Assembly (NCBI GenBank): GCA_900299285.1
Contig: OMJF01000109.1
Coordinates: forward strand, 1-33,212
Reading direction: 5' to 3'
Length of the DNA stretch: 33,212 nucleotides
DNA from: Anabaena sp. 54
GTDB lineage: Bacteria > Cyanobacteriota > Cyanobacteriia > Cyanobacteriales > Nostocaceae
Shown: positions 1-7,056 of the stretch, piece after piece
How positions within the stretch are numbered: the stretch's first letter is position 1
Layout of the letters: every line of letters begins with the position of its first letter
Notes under the pieces: generated by a model
What the model was told of the DNA's origin: nothing
Databases searched by the model: none
Seen by the model: the letters and a program-made list of their open reading frames with translations, nothing else
Program-made: the position numbers and the translations under genes

Positions 1-41
1 CACGGGGGCGCTAAAGCAAAGTATCCCTAAACCAATCAATT

Positions 42-108
42 TTGTAGGGGCAAACCCCCTGTGGTTGCCCCAAATACCGGGGTAGGCACGGGGGCGCTAC
101 CCCTACAA
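42..108. repeat. 67-bp palindromic intergenic repeat
   Basis: The ends are a perfect 9-bp inverted repeat (TTGTAGGGG at 42-50, CCCCTACAA at 100-108). The interior is rich in G and C runs and can fold further. A 13-base stretch at 1-13 (CACGGGGGCGCTA) recurs at 87-99, so a second copy probably precedes this one and is cut by the window edge. The GC-rich composition contrasts with the AT-rich surroundings. Such elements are common between genes in Nostocales. No coding capacity is seen. Confidence 0.7.
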
Positions 109-145
109 CCTCTACATTTAATCCAAATCTTTTATATAATTAATT

Positions 146-277
146 TTGCCTGCCTACTTACAGCGTCTCGATAGGATACAGCCAGAACAATTGGCTTTTC
201 TGGCGAGTTTTTTAGATACTTTTGAGACTTATTCTCAATCGGTATCTCAATCACAACTGACAGATGTAAAATTATGA
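146..277 (+). pseudogene. possible 3' fragment of an unidentified gene
   Basis: A frame open from after a TAA near 137 runs to TGA at 275-277. It reads as ordinary protein-like sequence, including the segment RIQPEQLAFLASFLDTFETY, which looks helical and amphipathic. There is no ATG; the only early candidate start is TTG at 146. The reading starts just after the palindromic repeat, so this may be the tail of a gene whose 5' part has been lost or replaced. It converges on the HAD gene with a few bases of overlap. The family is not recognised, and it could be chance. Confidence 0.3.
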
Positions 278-1060
278 TTCTAATTGGGAAATTGTCTTAA
301 TTGTTAGTTCTTGTACATTATTAAATACGATATTTGCCCCGGCTTTCATCAGCATTTGTGTATAATTCTCACGTCCCGCTGCTGTTTCCTGAACGTGAGG
401 AGGTAACACTCCCACACTCAACCAAGTCCGTGAATTATCTATAGCTTTGGCTTTGGCTACGGTGTACATATCTGCTACCGTGTCTCCCACATAGACAACT
501 GTTGATTTTTGCTCATTACCATTTGTTAACAGGTTAATACTGGCAAAAAGCCCCGTAGGATCTGGTTTACCGGGTGCGTCTTCCATGGCAATTAATACAG
601 GAGCTTTTAAACCTAAACGTTTTTCTAAGACATATTTAGCACTCAAACGAGTTGCACCACTGAAAAAACCCCAAGCAATACCAGTTTGCGTTAATTCTTG
701 AAAATAACTAGGCTGTACTAATAAAGACTCATGACAAATATAACCATTCCAATTTTCGTTATCCGTACCTCGATAACGGCTTTGAAAATAAGTAACAATC
801 TCTTCATAATCTAATGACAGTTGTTCCCGTTGCTGTCCTTGACTGACAAAATATCGGTAAATTAACTCCTGGGAGGCTTCCCAGTCATTATTCCAGATTC
901 CTTCTGATTTGAGCTTATCAATGTCCATTGCTGTGGGACGATAAGCTTGTCTAGTAAAATATTCTACCGTATCTGATAGCGCTCGACGATAGGACCCGCT
1001 CACATCACGGATAACGCCATCTATATCAAATATAACGATAGTTTTTGTGTTTACGGTCAT
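272..1060 (-). CDS. HAD-superfamily hydrolase, subfamily IA (hypothetical-1 type)
   Basis: This is a probable soluble phosphatase or phosphotransferase of the haloacid dehalogenase superfamily. All four HAD motifs are visible in 262 residues. Motif I is FDIDGVIRD with nucleophile Asp12 and acid/base Asp14. Motif II is the Ser in FFSGATR (Ser134). Motif III is the Lys in GKPDP (Lys165). Motif IV is VYVGDTVADM (Asp193, Asp197). The helical cap is the insertion between motifs I and II (about 20-125), as in subfamily I. The motif set resembles a small clade found mostly in cyanobacteria and archaea whose substrate is unknown. The ATG start lies directly before motif I. The gene diverges from the small membrane gene at 1156 and converges on the fragment at 146-277. 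The substrate cannot be told from sequence. Confidence 0.88.
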   Translation of the reverse strand: MTVNTKTIVIFDIDGVIRDVSGSYRRALSDTVEYFTRQAYRPTAMDIDKLKSEGIWNNDWEASQELIYRYFVSQGQQREQLSLDYEEIVTYFQSRYRGTDNENWNGYICHESLLVQPSYFQELTQTGIAWGFFSGATRLSAKYVLEKRLGLKAPVLIAMEDAPGKPDPTGLFASINLLTNGNEQKSTVVYVGDTVADMYTVAKAKAIDNSRTWLSVGVLPPHVQETAAGRENYTQMLMKAGANIVFNNVQELTIKTISQLES

Positions 1061-1155
1061 GGCAGTAATCGAATTTGATTTTTTCAGAGTAAATTATTGA
1101 GTGGGGTGTGTTACAGCTATATAATATGGTAAATCAGTGGCAAGCAACATAAAAA

Positions 1156-1455
1156 ATGGTAACTATCGTTGTCCTGATTAACATTATCATTTCCTTTCTA
1201 CTTCTTTGTCTAGCTCAAAAATTAGGGCAAGCCAAGGATGCTCTAACACTGATAGCAGATTTATTTAATCAATATGAACGCGCTAGTTATGCAGTGCTAC
1301 ATACAGCAACAGATAATATTTATTTATTTCAAGAGGATATTGAGAAACTCAGCCTCAAAAATCAGAGACTTCAACAGCAAATTGAACAAATACAGCAAAT
1401 TATCAGCCTGATCATTCTAATTAGGCAAATTTCCGGGATATTGGTTAAAAAATAA
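1156..1455 (+). CDS. small membrane-anchored coiled-coil protein, unknown function
   Basis: A 99-residue protein I do not recognise by name. Residues 3-20 form one strongly hydrophobic helix, a probable N-terminal membrane anchor or uncleaved signal. Residues about 55-80 are rich in Gln, Glu and Leu (for example LKNQRLQQQIEQIQQ) and look like a short coiled coil. A second hydrophobic stretch (82-95) precedes a basic end. It lies 71 bp upstream of rpoZ on the same strand, so the two may be co-transcribed. The gene looks genuine because codon use fits the neighbours and the hydrophobic and coiled-coil segments are well ordered, but no enzymatic motif is present. It may be a conserved cyanobacterial hypothetical. 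Confidence 0.65.
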   Translation: MVTIVVLINIIISFLLLCLAQKLGQAKDALTLIADLFNQYERASYAVLHTATDNIYLFQEDIEKLSLKNQRLQQQIEQIQQIISLIILIRQISGILVKK

Positions 1456-1526
1456 AAATCATCTTCAATTCCAACTAAATTCAAAAATCCGAGTAAACTG
1501 GGATAGAATCTCCAAAGTCGTCAATT

Positions 1527-1763
1527 ATGCTTAAGCGTTCTAAATTCGAGACAACTCAGTCTCAAATCATGCACCGTGCTGAAGAACTGATTAGTGCGGC
1601 CTCAAATCGCTACCGTATTACTGTACGAGTTGCCAACCGTGCTAAACGCCGACGTTATGAAGATCTTGAAAATAACGAAGATTCAATAATGAAGCCTGTA
1701 CTGAGAGCAATTATTGAAATGTCTGATGAATTAAATCAGCCGGAAATTATTGGTGAACTATAA
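1527..1763 (+). CDS. rpoZ: DNA-directed RNA polymerase subunit omega
   Basis: The smallest core RNA polymerase subunit, which helps beta-prime fold and join the enzyme. The 78-residue product has the short cyanobacterial form: an N-terminal segment [10 protein letters not shown], then the conserved omega core around [25 protein letters not shown] (residues about 19-43), and an acidic C-terminal half with [13 protein letters not shown]. Length matches cyanobacterial omega subunits, which lack the longer tail of the E. coli protein. The ATG at 1527 has no clear Shine-Dalgarno sequence, which is common in cyanobacteria. It follows the small membrane gene at 1156-1455 and is followed by a hairpin at 1814-1830. 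This is the only clear housekeeping gene of the window. Confidence 0.95.
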   Translation: MLKRSKFETTQSQIMHRAEELISAASNRYRITVRVANRAKRRRYEDLENNEDSIMKPVLRAIIEMSDELNQPEIIGEL

Positions 1764-1807
1764 TTTAAACTAAACCTCATTCCCTGTTAGGAAATAAAGG
1801 TTTTATC

Positions 1808-1836
1808 AGCCTTTCTCCCACCAGGGGAGAGGTGAG
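1808..1836. repeat. small hairpin repeat after rpoZ
   Basis: The bases TCTCCC (1814-1819) and GGGAGA (1825-1830) form a six-base-pair stem with a five-base loop. There is no U-tract, so a terminator role is uncertain. Related wording (CAGCCT, one base, TCTCCCAC) recurs near 8535-8549, which makes it look like a degenerate dispersed repeat. Confidence 0.35.
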
Positions 1837-1916
1837 GAAGTTCACCGCAGATAAAGCAGATAAATCTGTACATTGGTGGCGTAAAAATGCTATAAATGAA
1901 TTGAATTTCACCAAAC

Positions 1917-2282
1917 ATGGCGGATAAAAACTTAGAAACTTTAATCGTCAAAATTGTCAAAAAGGTAATTAGAAAAGAGATAAAAAATCAAAATCAGGAT
2001 AATTTACCAATCATCGTTACTGAATCTAATTCTACATTAGATAATTGGCAAAATCCAGAGAGGAGGGAAGAAGTTATTGATGATTTAGAGATTAGTCCTT
2101 ACATTAGATTACCTGAGAAAGAAGATATAGAACTGGAGCGGAAATTACGAGAACTCAAGTTTAAACAAGAATTGAGAAAAGATTGGATTTCTTTTCTGGT
2201 GAAAGATGTAATTGTCTATTCAGCAACTATGATTTTTATTTTGGTACTTGCTGGTTTTTATCTATTTCGTATTCATGGTTAG
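1917..2282 (+). CDS. small charged protein with C-terminal membrane anchor, unknown function
   Basis: A 121-residue protein of no family I recognise. Residues 1-30 are very basic and helical (IVKIVKKVIRKEIKNQ). The middle (40-95) is acidic and hydrophilic and holds a Lys/Glu-rich helix. Residues about 97-117 are one hydrophobic segment (VIVYSATMIFILVLAGFYLF) followed by only three or four residues. This is the layout of a tail-anchored protein with its bulk in the cytoplasm. It lies downstream of rpoZ with a 153-bp spacer. The frame is uninterrupted and codon use fits the neighbours, so I consider it real, but its function cannot be inferred. The stop is followed within 10 bases by a repeat that contains a strong hairpin. 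Confidence 0.6.
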   Translation: MADKNLETLIVKIVKKVIRKEIKNQNQDNLPIIVTESNSTLDNWQNPERREEVIDDLEISPYIRLPEKEDIELERKLRELKFKQELRKDWISFLVKDVIVYSATMIFILVLAGFYLFRIHG

Positions 2283-2290
2283 AATGATAA

Positions 2291-2355
2291 AAATCTTGTG
2301 GTGCGGGCATCTTGCCCGCTAAAAGCTTACCTCATAAAGATGAACTCTGCTGTAT
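2291..2355. repeat. partial MITE-like element with hairpin
   Basis: Positions 2291-2320 are identical over 30 bases to 6964-6993 and contain the palindrome GCGGGCA-TCT-TGCCCGC (2303-2319), a 7-bp GC stem that could end transcription of the gene at 1917. Positions 2327-2355 match, on the opposite strand, the terminal inverted repeat (ATACAGCA...ATGAGGTA) seen in the complete elements at 8713-8822 and 26024-26131. The left terminal repeat is missing, so this copy is partial. Confidence 0.65.
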
Positions 2356-2372
2356 TGAAGTTTTGTGACAGT

Positions 2373-3233
2373 TTAGTGTTTATTCATCCAATCAACTAAA
2401 TCAGTAATTACATCAAGATAATTAATATCATCATGTAAATTATGATAAGCACCAGGGTATTCAATTCTTAACTTATCTGGATAATTCACCTGTTCATAAA
2501 AGATTTTACTTCCTGCTGGTAAAGCGATTCTGTCAGCGCCACCATGTAAAATTAACAGTGGTACTTGCCATTTTTCCGCGTGAGCATGAATCCAATCTAC
2601 TGTAGCAAAAAACTCTGTAGATAACCTAGCAGTAGCGAGAGTATGACGTAATTTATCTTGAGTATAGGAATCTAAAATTTTCTGATTTCGTGAACCTGCG
2701 CTAAGATCTAAGCCAATATGCAAGGAAAAACGCGGCCAGACACGGGAGAGTAACTTACCTAAAACTATACGACTCAGTGGTACTCCTACTTGACCAATAC
2801 TAGGTGAAAAACCAATCACACCGGCTAATGTAGATTGATCTTTGACATAATGGAGAGTATAATCTAATGCAATTACTCCCCCCAAGCTATGTCCCAACAG
2901 GAAAATCGGGTATCCTGGTTGTTGCTGTTGAATTAACTGGAGAAAAGCCTGCAAATCATCACGAAATTCAGCCCAAGCATTAATATAACCTCTTTGACCG
3001 GGTGAACGTCCATGACCACGTAAATCGAAGGCATAAACGGCATATTTTCCGGGTAACATCAGGTCAACTATGGTTTTGTAAAGTCCGCTGTGTCCTCCCA
3101 AGCCATGTACAATGGCCAATATTCCCCTGACTTCCCCCCCAGGAAGCCAGCTTTGGTAATATAAGTCAAGCCCACCCACACCTGAAAATTTGCCTTCTTG
3201 GCGAGATGCAATCGCGTCACTGTGGTAAATCAT
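2373..3233 (-). CDS. alpha/beta hydrolase, monoacylglycerol lipase type
   Basis: A soluble serine hydrolase of 286 residues, of the Hydrolase_4 (serine aminopeptidase S33-like) group that includes monoacylglycerol lipases and lysophospholipases. The oxyanion-hole motif HGLGGHS is at 43-49. The nucleophile elbow GHSLGG places Ser116. LHGGADRI gives the likely acid Asp234, and the GAYHNLHDD segment gives His264, so the triad is complete. RGHGRSPGQRG (72-82) is typical of the monoglyceride lipase group. Length is normal. There is no signal peptide, so it is cytoplasmic or membrane-associated. The likely role is release of fatty acid from monoacylglycerol or lysolipid, but the substrate is not proven by sequence. 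The gene stands alone and diverges from the HlyD gene. A NtcA-like site with a -10-like hexamer lies 50-90 bp upstream. Confidence 0.88.
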   Translation of the reverse strand: MIYHSDAIASRQEGKFSGVGGLDLYYQSWLPGGEVRGILAIVHGLGGHSGLYKTIVDLMLPGKYAVYAFDLRGHGRSPGQRGYINAWAEFRDDLQAFLQLIQQQQPGYPIFLLGHSLGGVIALDYTLHYVKDQSTLAGVIGFSPSIGQVGVPLSRIVLGKLLSRVWPRFSLHIGLDLSAGSRNQKILDSYTQDKLRHTLATARLSTEFFATVDWIHAHAEKWQVPLLILHGGADRIALPAGSKIFYEQVNYPDKLRIEYPGAYHNLHDDINYLDVITDLVDWMNKH

Positions 3234-3285
3234 ATAGTTAATTGGTTATTTCCTTGGCTAGTAAGCTACTAGCTGATTAAAATAC

Positions 3286-3324
3286 ATTGTAGAGAAAATT
3301 GCTTCTAACTGTAGAAAGAAATAC
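3286..3324 (-). promoter_or_regulatory. candidate NtcA site and -10 box for the alpha/beta hydrolase
   Basis: GTA-N8-TAC at 3311-3324 is the NtcA consensus, here extended to the perfect dyad CTGTA-N8-TACAG (3309-3326). On the minus strand a TACAAT hexamer (complement of 3286-3291) fits the TAN3T -10 pattern 19 bases downstream; about 22 is typical for class II NtcA promoters. The hydrolase ATG is about 50 bases further on. The core is short and expected several times by chance in 33 kb, so this is only a candidate. Confidence 0.35.
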
Positions 3325-3358
3325 AGATAATTTTTCTAAAAACTCTCATGTTTTTAAA

Positions 3359-3387
3359 ATCCCCGACTTGTGGAAGAAGTTGAGGAT
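3359..3387. repeat. degenerate hairpin repeat
   Basis: ATCCCCGACTT (3359-3369) pairs with AAGTTGAGGAT (3377-3387) over 11 positions with one mismatch and one G-U pair, leaving a seven-base loop. The wording resembles the widespread cyanobacterial hairpin in which ATCCCCGACTTCTT faces its complement; this copy has drifted. Confidence 0.45.
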
Positions 3388-3679
3388 ATCAATATAATAA
3401 AAGTGGTGACATAGATAACAGTATTTTATCTGGGTATAGATTACTATTAAATATTTAGTTATTTAGTCATTTATTGCTTATTTATTGGCCATACGAATTA
3501 TTAGGTTCGGCGTTTTCTGATTGAAAATTTATAGCGGTGCTTTTGTTAATTCCAGATACAATAACCCGTCAGCGAGGAGGAAAATATTTTCTCATGTAAG
3601 TGCATACCGTTATCGTTTTATAGGCCTGAGATAAAATTGGCATAACTCAATAAAAAACAACTAACAAACCCCATAAATT

Positions 3680-5182
3680 ATGAATATGAAATTTTCCCTA
3701 GCTGCAAATGCTGTACAAGCGCGTCAGACAAAAGAGAGATTTGCTAAACCAGAAGAACAATTGTCTTATGAATTGGGTAAAGCTGTACAGGAATTACCAC
3801 CACTTTACACAAGATTGTTAGCGGGAACAATTAGTGTGATCGTATTGGGAACAATTTCCTGGGCGCATTTTTCAGAAATTGATGAAGTAGCTACAGCAAC
3901 AGGAGAATTAATTGCTTCTACCCAAGTTAGACCGGTAACAGCTTTGGGTAATGGTTCTATTTTAGCAGTAAAAGTCAAAGAAGGCGATCGCGTCACTAAA
4001 GATCAAATTTTAATTCAACGTGATGCCAATTTTCAACAAACTGATGTTAACCGTTTAGCTAAATCTAGTCAATTAATTGAAGATGATTTACAACGATTAC
4101 AAGCCGAACGTTCTGGGGGAAAAACTGCGGGAACAATTATCCAAGATGAACTTTTAAACTCCCGTTTATTAGACTATAAAGCTAAACAAGCAGCCGCAGA
4201 ATCAGAAGCCAAACGACAACAATCAATTATGAATCAAGCCCAAGTGAGATTAAGTCGTTTACAGGAAAATTTGGCCAATGCTAAAATCACCTTTAGCAAT
4301 GTTCAAAAAAACCTAGAAAATACAAAAAGTCTGCGCTCTATGTTAGATAGTAATTTACAAATTGCTCGACAAAGAGAAGAAAATCTGCGGACTTTATTTC
4401 AACCAGGTGCTTTACCCAGAGTTGATTATTTAGAAGCTCAGGAAAGATTAAATCGTGCTAAAACAGAGATGATTAGAAGTGCAGATGAAATCACAAAAAT
4501 TCAAAATAATCTCACAGAAGCTAAAGATAAAGTTACATCTTTAGAAAAAGATATTGCTGGTCAATTTCAAGAAATTAATCAAGCAGAACAAGCTTATCAA
4601 ACAGCACGTAATCAAAGTATTCGTTTAACCTCAGAACGTCAAAGTGAAATTCTCACCCAAATTAACAAACGCAAAGAAGAATTAACCACCGTTGCTGGTC
4701 AATTAGAACAAGCTAGAAAACAAAAAGACGGAGAAACTATTAAAGCACCAGTTGCTGGGACAATTTACAAAATTAAAGCTACTAAAGGTCCAGTACAATC
4801 TGGAGAAGAACTATTATCAATTTTACCAGAAGGGGAAGAAATGCTCTTGGAGGTAAAAGTTCTTAACCGCGATATTGGCTTTATTGATCAGGGAATGAAA
4901 GCAAAAGTTAAAATCGCTACTTTTCCCTTTCAAGAATTTGGTGTAGTTGAAGGTGAAGTATTACAAATTAGTCCTAATGCGACAATTGATAAAGAATTAG
5001 GTTTGGTTTTTCCCACAAGAATTAAGTTAAGTAAACATTCTTTAAATGTGCGCGGAAAAGAGGTACAATTTAATCCAGGAATGGTTGCTAACGCCGAAAT
5101 TGTCACTCGCAAAAAATCGGTTTTGACCTTCATTTTTGAACCTATTACTCGACGTTTTAGCGAAGCTTTTTCTGTGAGATAA
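3680..5182 (+). CDS. HlyD-family periplasmic adaptor (membrane fusion) protein
   Basis: A 500-residue adaptor of the HlyD/membrane fusion family, which links an inner-membrane exporter to an outer-membrane TolC-type channel. Residues 1-42 are cytoplasmic, and 43-64 form the single membrane helix (LLAGTISVIVLGTISWAHF). The first biotinyl-lipoyl half follows (about 87-114, with GSILAVKVKEGDRVTKDQ). Residues about 125-345 are a long alternating-charge coiled-coil hairpin rich in Gln, Glu, Arg and Leu. The second lipoyl half is about 350-382 (APVAGTIYKI), then the beta-barrel domain to about 475. The protein is complete and of normal length for HlyD of type I systems. No ABC ATPase/permease of the matching type and no TolC gene lies nearby, so the partner is encoded elsewhere. 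ATG 3680 and ATG 3686 are both possible starts. The gene diverges from the hydrolase at 2373. Confidence 0.9.
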   Translation: MNMKFSLAANAVQARQTKERFAKPEEQLSYELGKAVQELPPLYTRLLAGTISVIVLGTISWAHFSEIDEVATATGELIASTQVRPVTALGNGSILAVKVKEGDRVTKDQILIQRDANFQQTDVNRLAKSSQLIEDDLQRLQAERSGGKTAGTIIQDELLNSRLLDYKAKQAAAESEAKRQQSIMNQAQVRLSRLQENLANAKITFSNVQKNLENTKSLRSMLDSNLQIARQREENLRTLFQPGALPRVDYLEAQERLNRAKTEMIRSADEITKIQNNLTEAKDKVTSLEKDIAGQFQEINQAEQAYQTARNQSIRLTSERQSEILTQINKRKEELTTVAGQLEQARKQKDGETIKAPVAGTIYKIKATKGPVQSGEELLSILPEGEEMLLEVKVLNRDIGFIDQGMKAKVKIATFPFQEFGVVEGEVLQISPNATIDKELGLVFPTRIKLSKHSLNVRGKEVQFNPGMVANAEIVTRKKSVLTFIFEPITRRFSEAFSVR

Positions 5183-5190
5183 TCATCGCC

Positions 5191-5225
5191 AGGAACTTTA
5201 AGAACTGTAAGTTTAGTTAGTTCCT
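5191..5225 (+). terminator. weak candidate terminator after the HlyD gene
   Basis: AGGAACT (5191-5197) and AGTTCCT (5219-5225) are perfect inverted repeats eight bases after the HlyD stop. The 21-base loop is long and no U-tract follows, so this is weak support for termination. Confidence 0.2.
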
Positions 5226-5304
5226 TGCTCATAGCTTAACTTTTTGAGATTGTCTATTTTTGTTATATAATGTAGATAATAAATCAGGGTATATAAGAGG
5301 TTTA

Positions 5305-6288
5305 ATGATGCAAGTTTGTCTAGTTACAGGTGGTAATTCTGGTGTAGGTTTAATGACGGCTGTAGGTTTAGCTAAATTAGGTAATCATGTATTTATTGCT
5401 TGTCGTTGCGCAACTAAAGCAGCAAAAGCTATAGAATACATTCAGCAAAGGACGGGGAATCAAAATGTGGAATTTTTACCCCTTGACCTAGCTTCCTTAG
5501 ATTCAGTTCGCAACTGTGTTACATTATTCAATAGCAAAAATTTACCCTTGCATATATTGGTCAATAATGCAGGTATATTTAACCGCAGAGGTACTACAAA
5601 GGAAGGGTTTGAACTTATTTGGGGAACTAATTATTTAGGTCACTTCTTATTGACTTATTTATTATTAGAAAAGATGCAAAAATCTGCCCCAGGTCGCATT
5701 ATTATGATATCCTCAGATTTAGCATTATCTCCAAGTAGTATTAACTGGGATTTATTAGTCAAAAAAACACCTTTAAATTTTCTCAACCTCTATGCCATTT
5801 CTAAACTCTGCTTATTGCTATTAACCCAAGAACTTTCTCAACGATTAAATAATTCTCAAATTACTGTTAACGCAATTCATCCAGGTTTTGTGCAATCAAA
5901 TATTACTATCTGGCATCATTTTAGTAAATATTTAGGTTTAGGCATTTCCCCAGAAGCTGGAGCATATAGTACCGTAATTTGTACTACTTCTCCAGATTAT
6001 CAAGATATTAGTGGAAAATTCTTAGACCGTCATAATCAAGAAATTCTATTACCCAAAATAGCCCGAAATCAAGCAATATTACAGCAATTATGGCAACGTA
6101 GTTTATTATGGACTGGTTGCAATCAACAGCAGAATTTACAAACCAAACAAACAATTAATTATCATGAAAATGATGGGATTTGGGGACCTATTTCCCTGAA
6201 TTTAGATAACAGGGAACTGGAGGAAATTACAAAACATATTTTAAATAAAGTCTTGCCCAGATTTCCCAAGAAAATATTATTTACTTAA
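5305..6288 (+). CDS. short-chain dehydrogenase/reductase with a PhyH-like C-terminal tail
   Basis: A classical SDR oxidoreductase acting with NAD(P)H on an unknown alcohol or carbonyl, most like the retinol-dehydrogenase/WW-domain-oxidoreductase group. The cofactor motif TGGNSGVG is at 8-15 and NNAG at 87-90. Catalytic residues are Asn109 (TNYLG), Ser136/137 and YAISK with Tyr163 and Lys167. I place the start at ATG 5305 (327 residues; ATG 5308 also possible) because AAGAGG at 5295-5300 is a good ribosome-binding site; an upstream TTG at 5260 would add 15 unrelated residues. The SDR fold should end near residue 273 (LWQRSLLWTGC). The remaining ~50 residues, including HENDGIWGPISLNL and a Glu-rich helix, are not SDR-like and read like the N-terminus of a phytanoyl-CoA dioxygenase. 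After the TAA at 6286-6288 the same frame continues into such a protein. Confidence 0.82.
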   Translation: MMQVCLVTGGNSGVGLMTAVGLAKLGNHVFIACRCATKAAKAIEYIQQRTGNQNVEFLPLDLASLDSVRNCVTLFNSKNLPLHILVNNAGIFNRRGTTKEGFELIWGTNYLGHFLLTYLLLEKMQKSAPGRIIMISSDLALSPSSINWDLLVKKTPLNFLNLYAISKLCLLLLTQELSQRLNNSQITVNAIHPGFVQSNITIWHHFSKYLGLGISPEAGAYSTVICTTSPDYQDISGKFLDRHNQEILLPKIARNQAILQQLWQRSLLWTGCNQQQNLQTKQTINYHENDGIWGPISLNLDNRELEEITKHILNKVLPRFPKKILFT

Positions 6289-6366
6289 CTATTATCATCA
6301 TTAATAAAATTTGATTTTGGATCTTTTTTGCTGATCATACTTCAAGGTTTTAAAAAATCTTTTTAC

Positions 6367-6909
6367 ATGGAAAGACATTTAGATTCACCCATAATCATGC
6401 AATTATGTCACAATGAAAGCTTATTAGAAAAGCTGACTGAATATTTAGGAGAAAATTTGGTATTATGGCGCTCAGAATTGTGGGTAAATTATCCTTCCCA
6501 ACAATTAATTCCTTTGTGGCACCAAGATTCTTATCCCAAATTACTCAAAGGAAATGGTAAAACTATTCATGCTTATATAGCTTTGACAGAAGTTAATGAA
6601 TATAATGGTTTTGAATATATACCTCATAATGATTCTCAAAATTGTCAGATAAAAATGACAGATCCTTTTAGTGGTAATCACTTTTTTGATATCCCTCATG
6701 AAATTGAAAAAAAAGCTATTCCTGTAGTCCTAAAACCTGGAGAATTTGTGTTATTTACCGATAACCTTATACATCGTTCTATACGTAATCAGAGTGGTAA
6801 ATTACGGCTTTCTTTAACATTGAGGTTAACTCAGCTTGGGGTAGAAATTTTACCTGGTTATACGTCTAATGAACACAAACCGATAATTTTACAATCTCAA
6901 AAAAAGTAA
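6367..6909 (+). pseudogene. phytanoyl-CoA dioxygenase (PhyH)-type protein, N-terminally incomplete
   Basis: The frame encodes the catalytic part of an Fe(II)/2-oxoglutarate dioxygenase of the PhyH family. The metal triad is visible as WHQDS (His52 and Asp54, counting from ATG 6367) and His136 in LIHRSIRN. The 2-oxoglutarate-binding Arg is probably Arg147 (GKLRLSLTLR). From ATG 6367 the product is 180 residues; PhyH proteins are usually 250-300, so the N-terminal part is missing. No start has a ribosome-binding site. The frame is open back to the TAA at 6286-6288 and matches the SDR frame, whose extra tail looks like the missing N-terminus. I therefore think this is the 3' half of one SDR-PhyH reading frame split by a nonsense codon. 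It could instead be a short separate gene. The substrate is unknown. Confidence 0.65.
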
Positions 6910-6963
6910 GACTAACTTAACTGTACGGTTGTATAAAACTTACCCAGAATTACCAATCTGGCT

Positions 6964-6993
6964 AAATCTTGTGGTGCGGGCATCTTGCCCGCT
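6964..6993. terminator. 30-base repeat with GC hairpin between convergent genes
   Basis: The stretch is identical over 30 bases to 2291-2320. Its core GCGGGCA-TCT-TGCCCGC (6976-6992) is a perfect 7-bp stem with a three-base loop, followed on the plus strand by TTTAATT. It lies 55 bases after the PhyH stop and before the convergent carotenoid oxygenase, so it could end transcription from both sides. The second half of the parent repeat is not recognisable here. Confidence 0.5.
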
Positions 6994-7056
6994 TTAATTA
7001 TACAAGCTAAATGCAGTACATCTGAATTAAAAAGCTTCCTGTTGCAAATTATCCTG

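Larger units (their letters stand above)
3234..3679. other. 446-bp divergent intergenic region
   Basis: The spacer separates the divergent lipase-type hydrolase and HlyD-type genes. It holds the NtcA-like dyad (3311-3324), a degenerate hairpin repeat (3359-3387), and a strong purine-rich Shine-Dalgarno-like run (GAGGAGG at 3574-3580) followed 13 bases later by ATG TAA (3594-3599). No protein-coding frame was found on either strand. Confidence 0.5.

Noticed and set aside
3680..5182. HlyD gene as devB of the heterocyst glycolipid exporter
   Set aside because: DevB is normally followed by devC and devA; no such genes are here and the long coiled coil fits the type I HlyD form.
3805..5232. Antisense frames within the HlyD gene (3805-3996, 4930-5232)
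   Set aside because: They are mirror frames of a clearly coding gene and show no independent domain or start signal.
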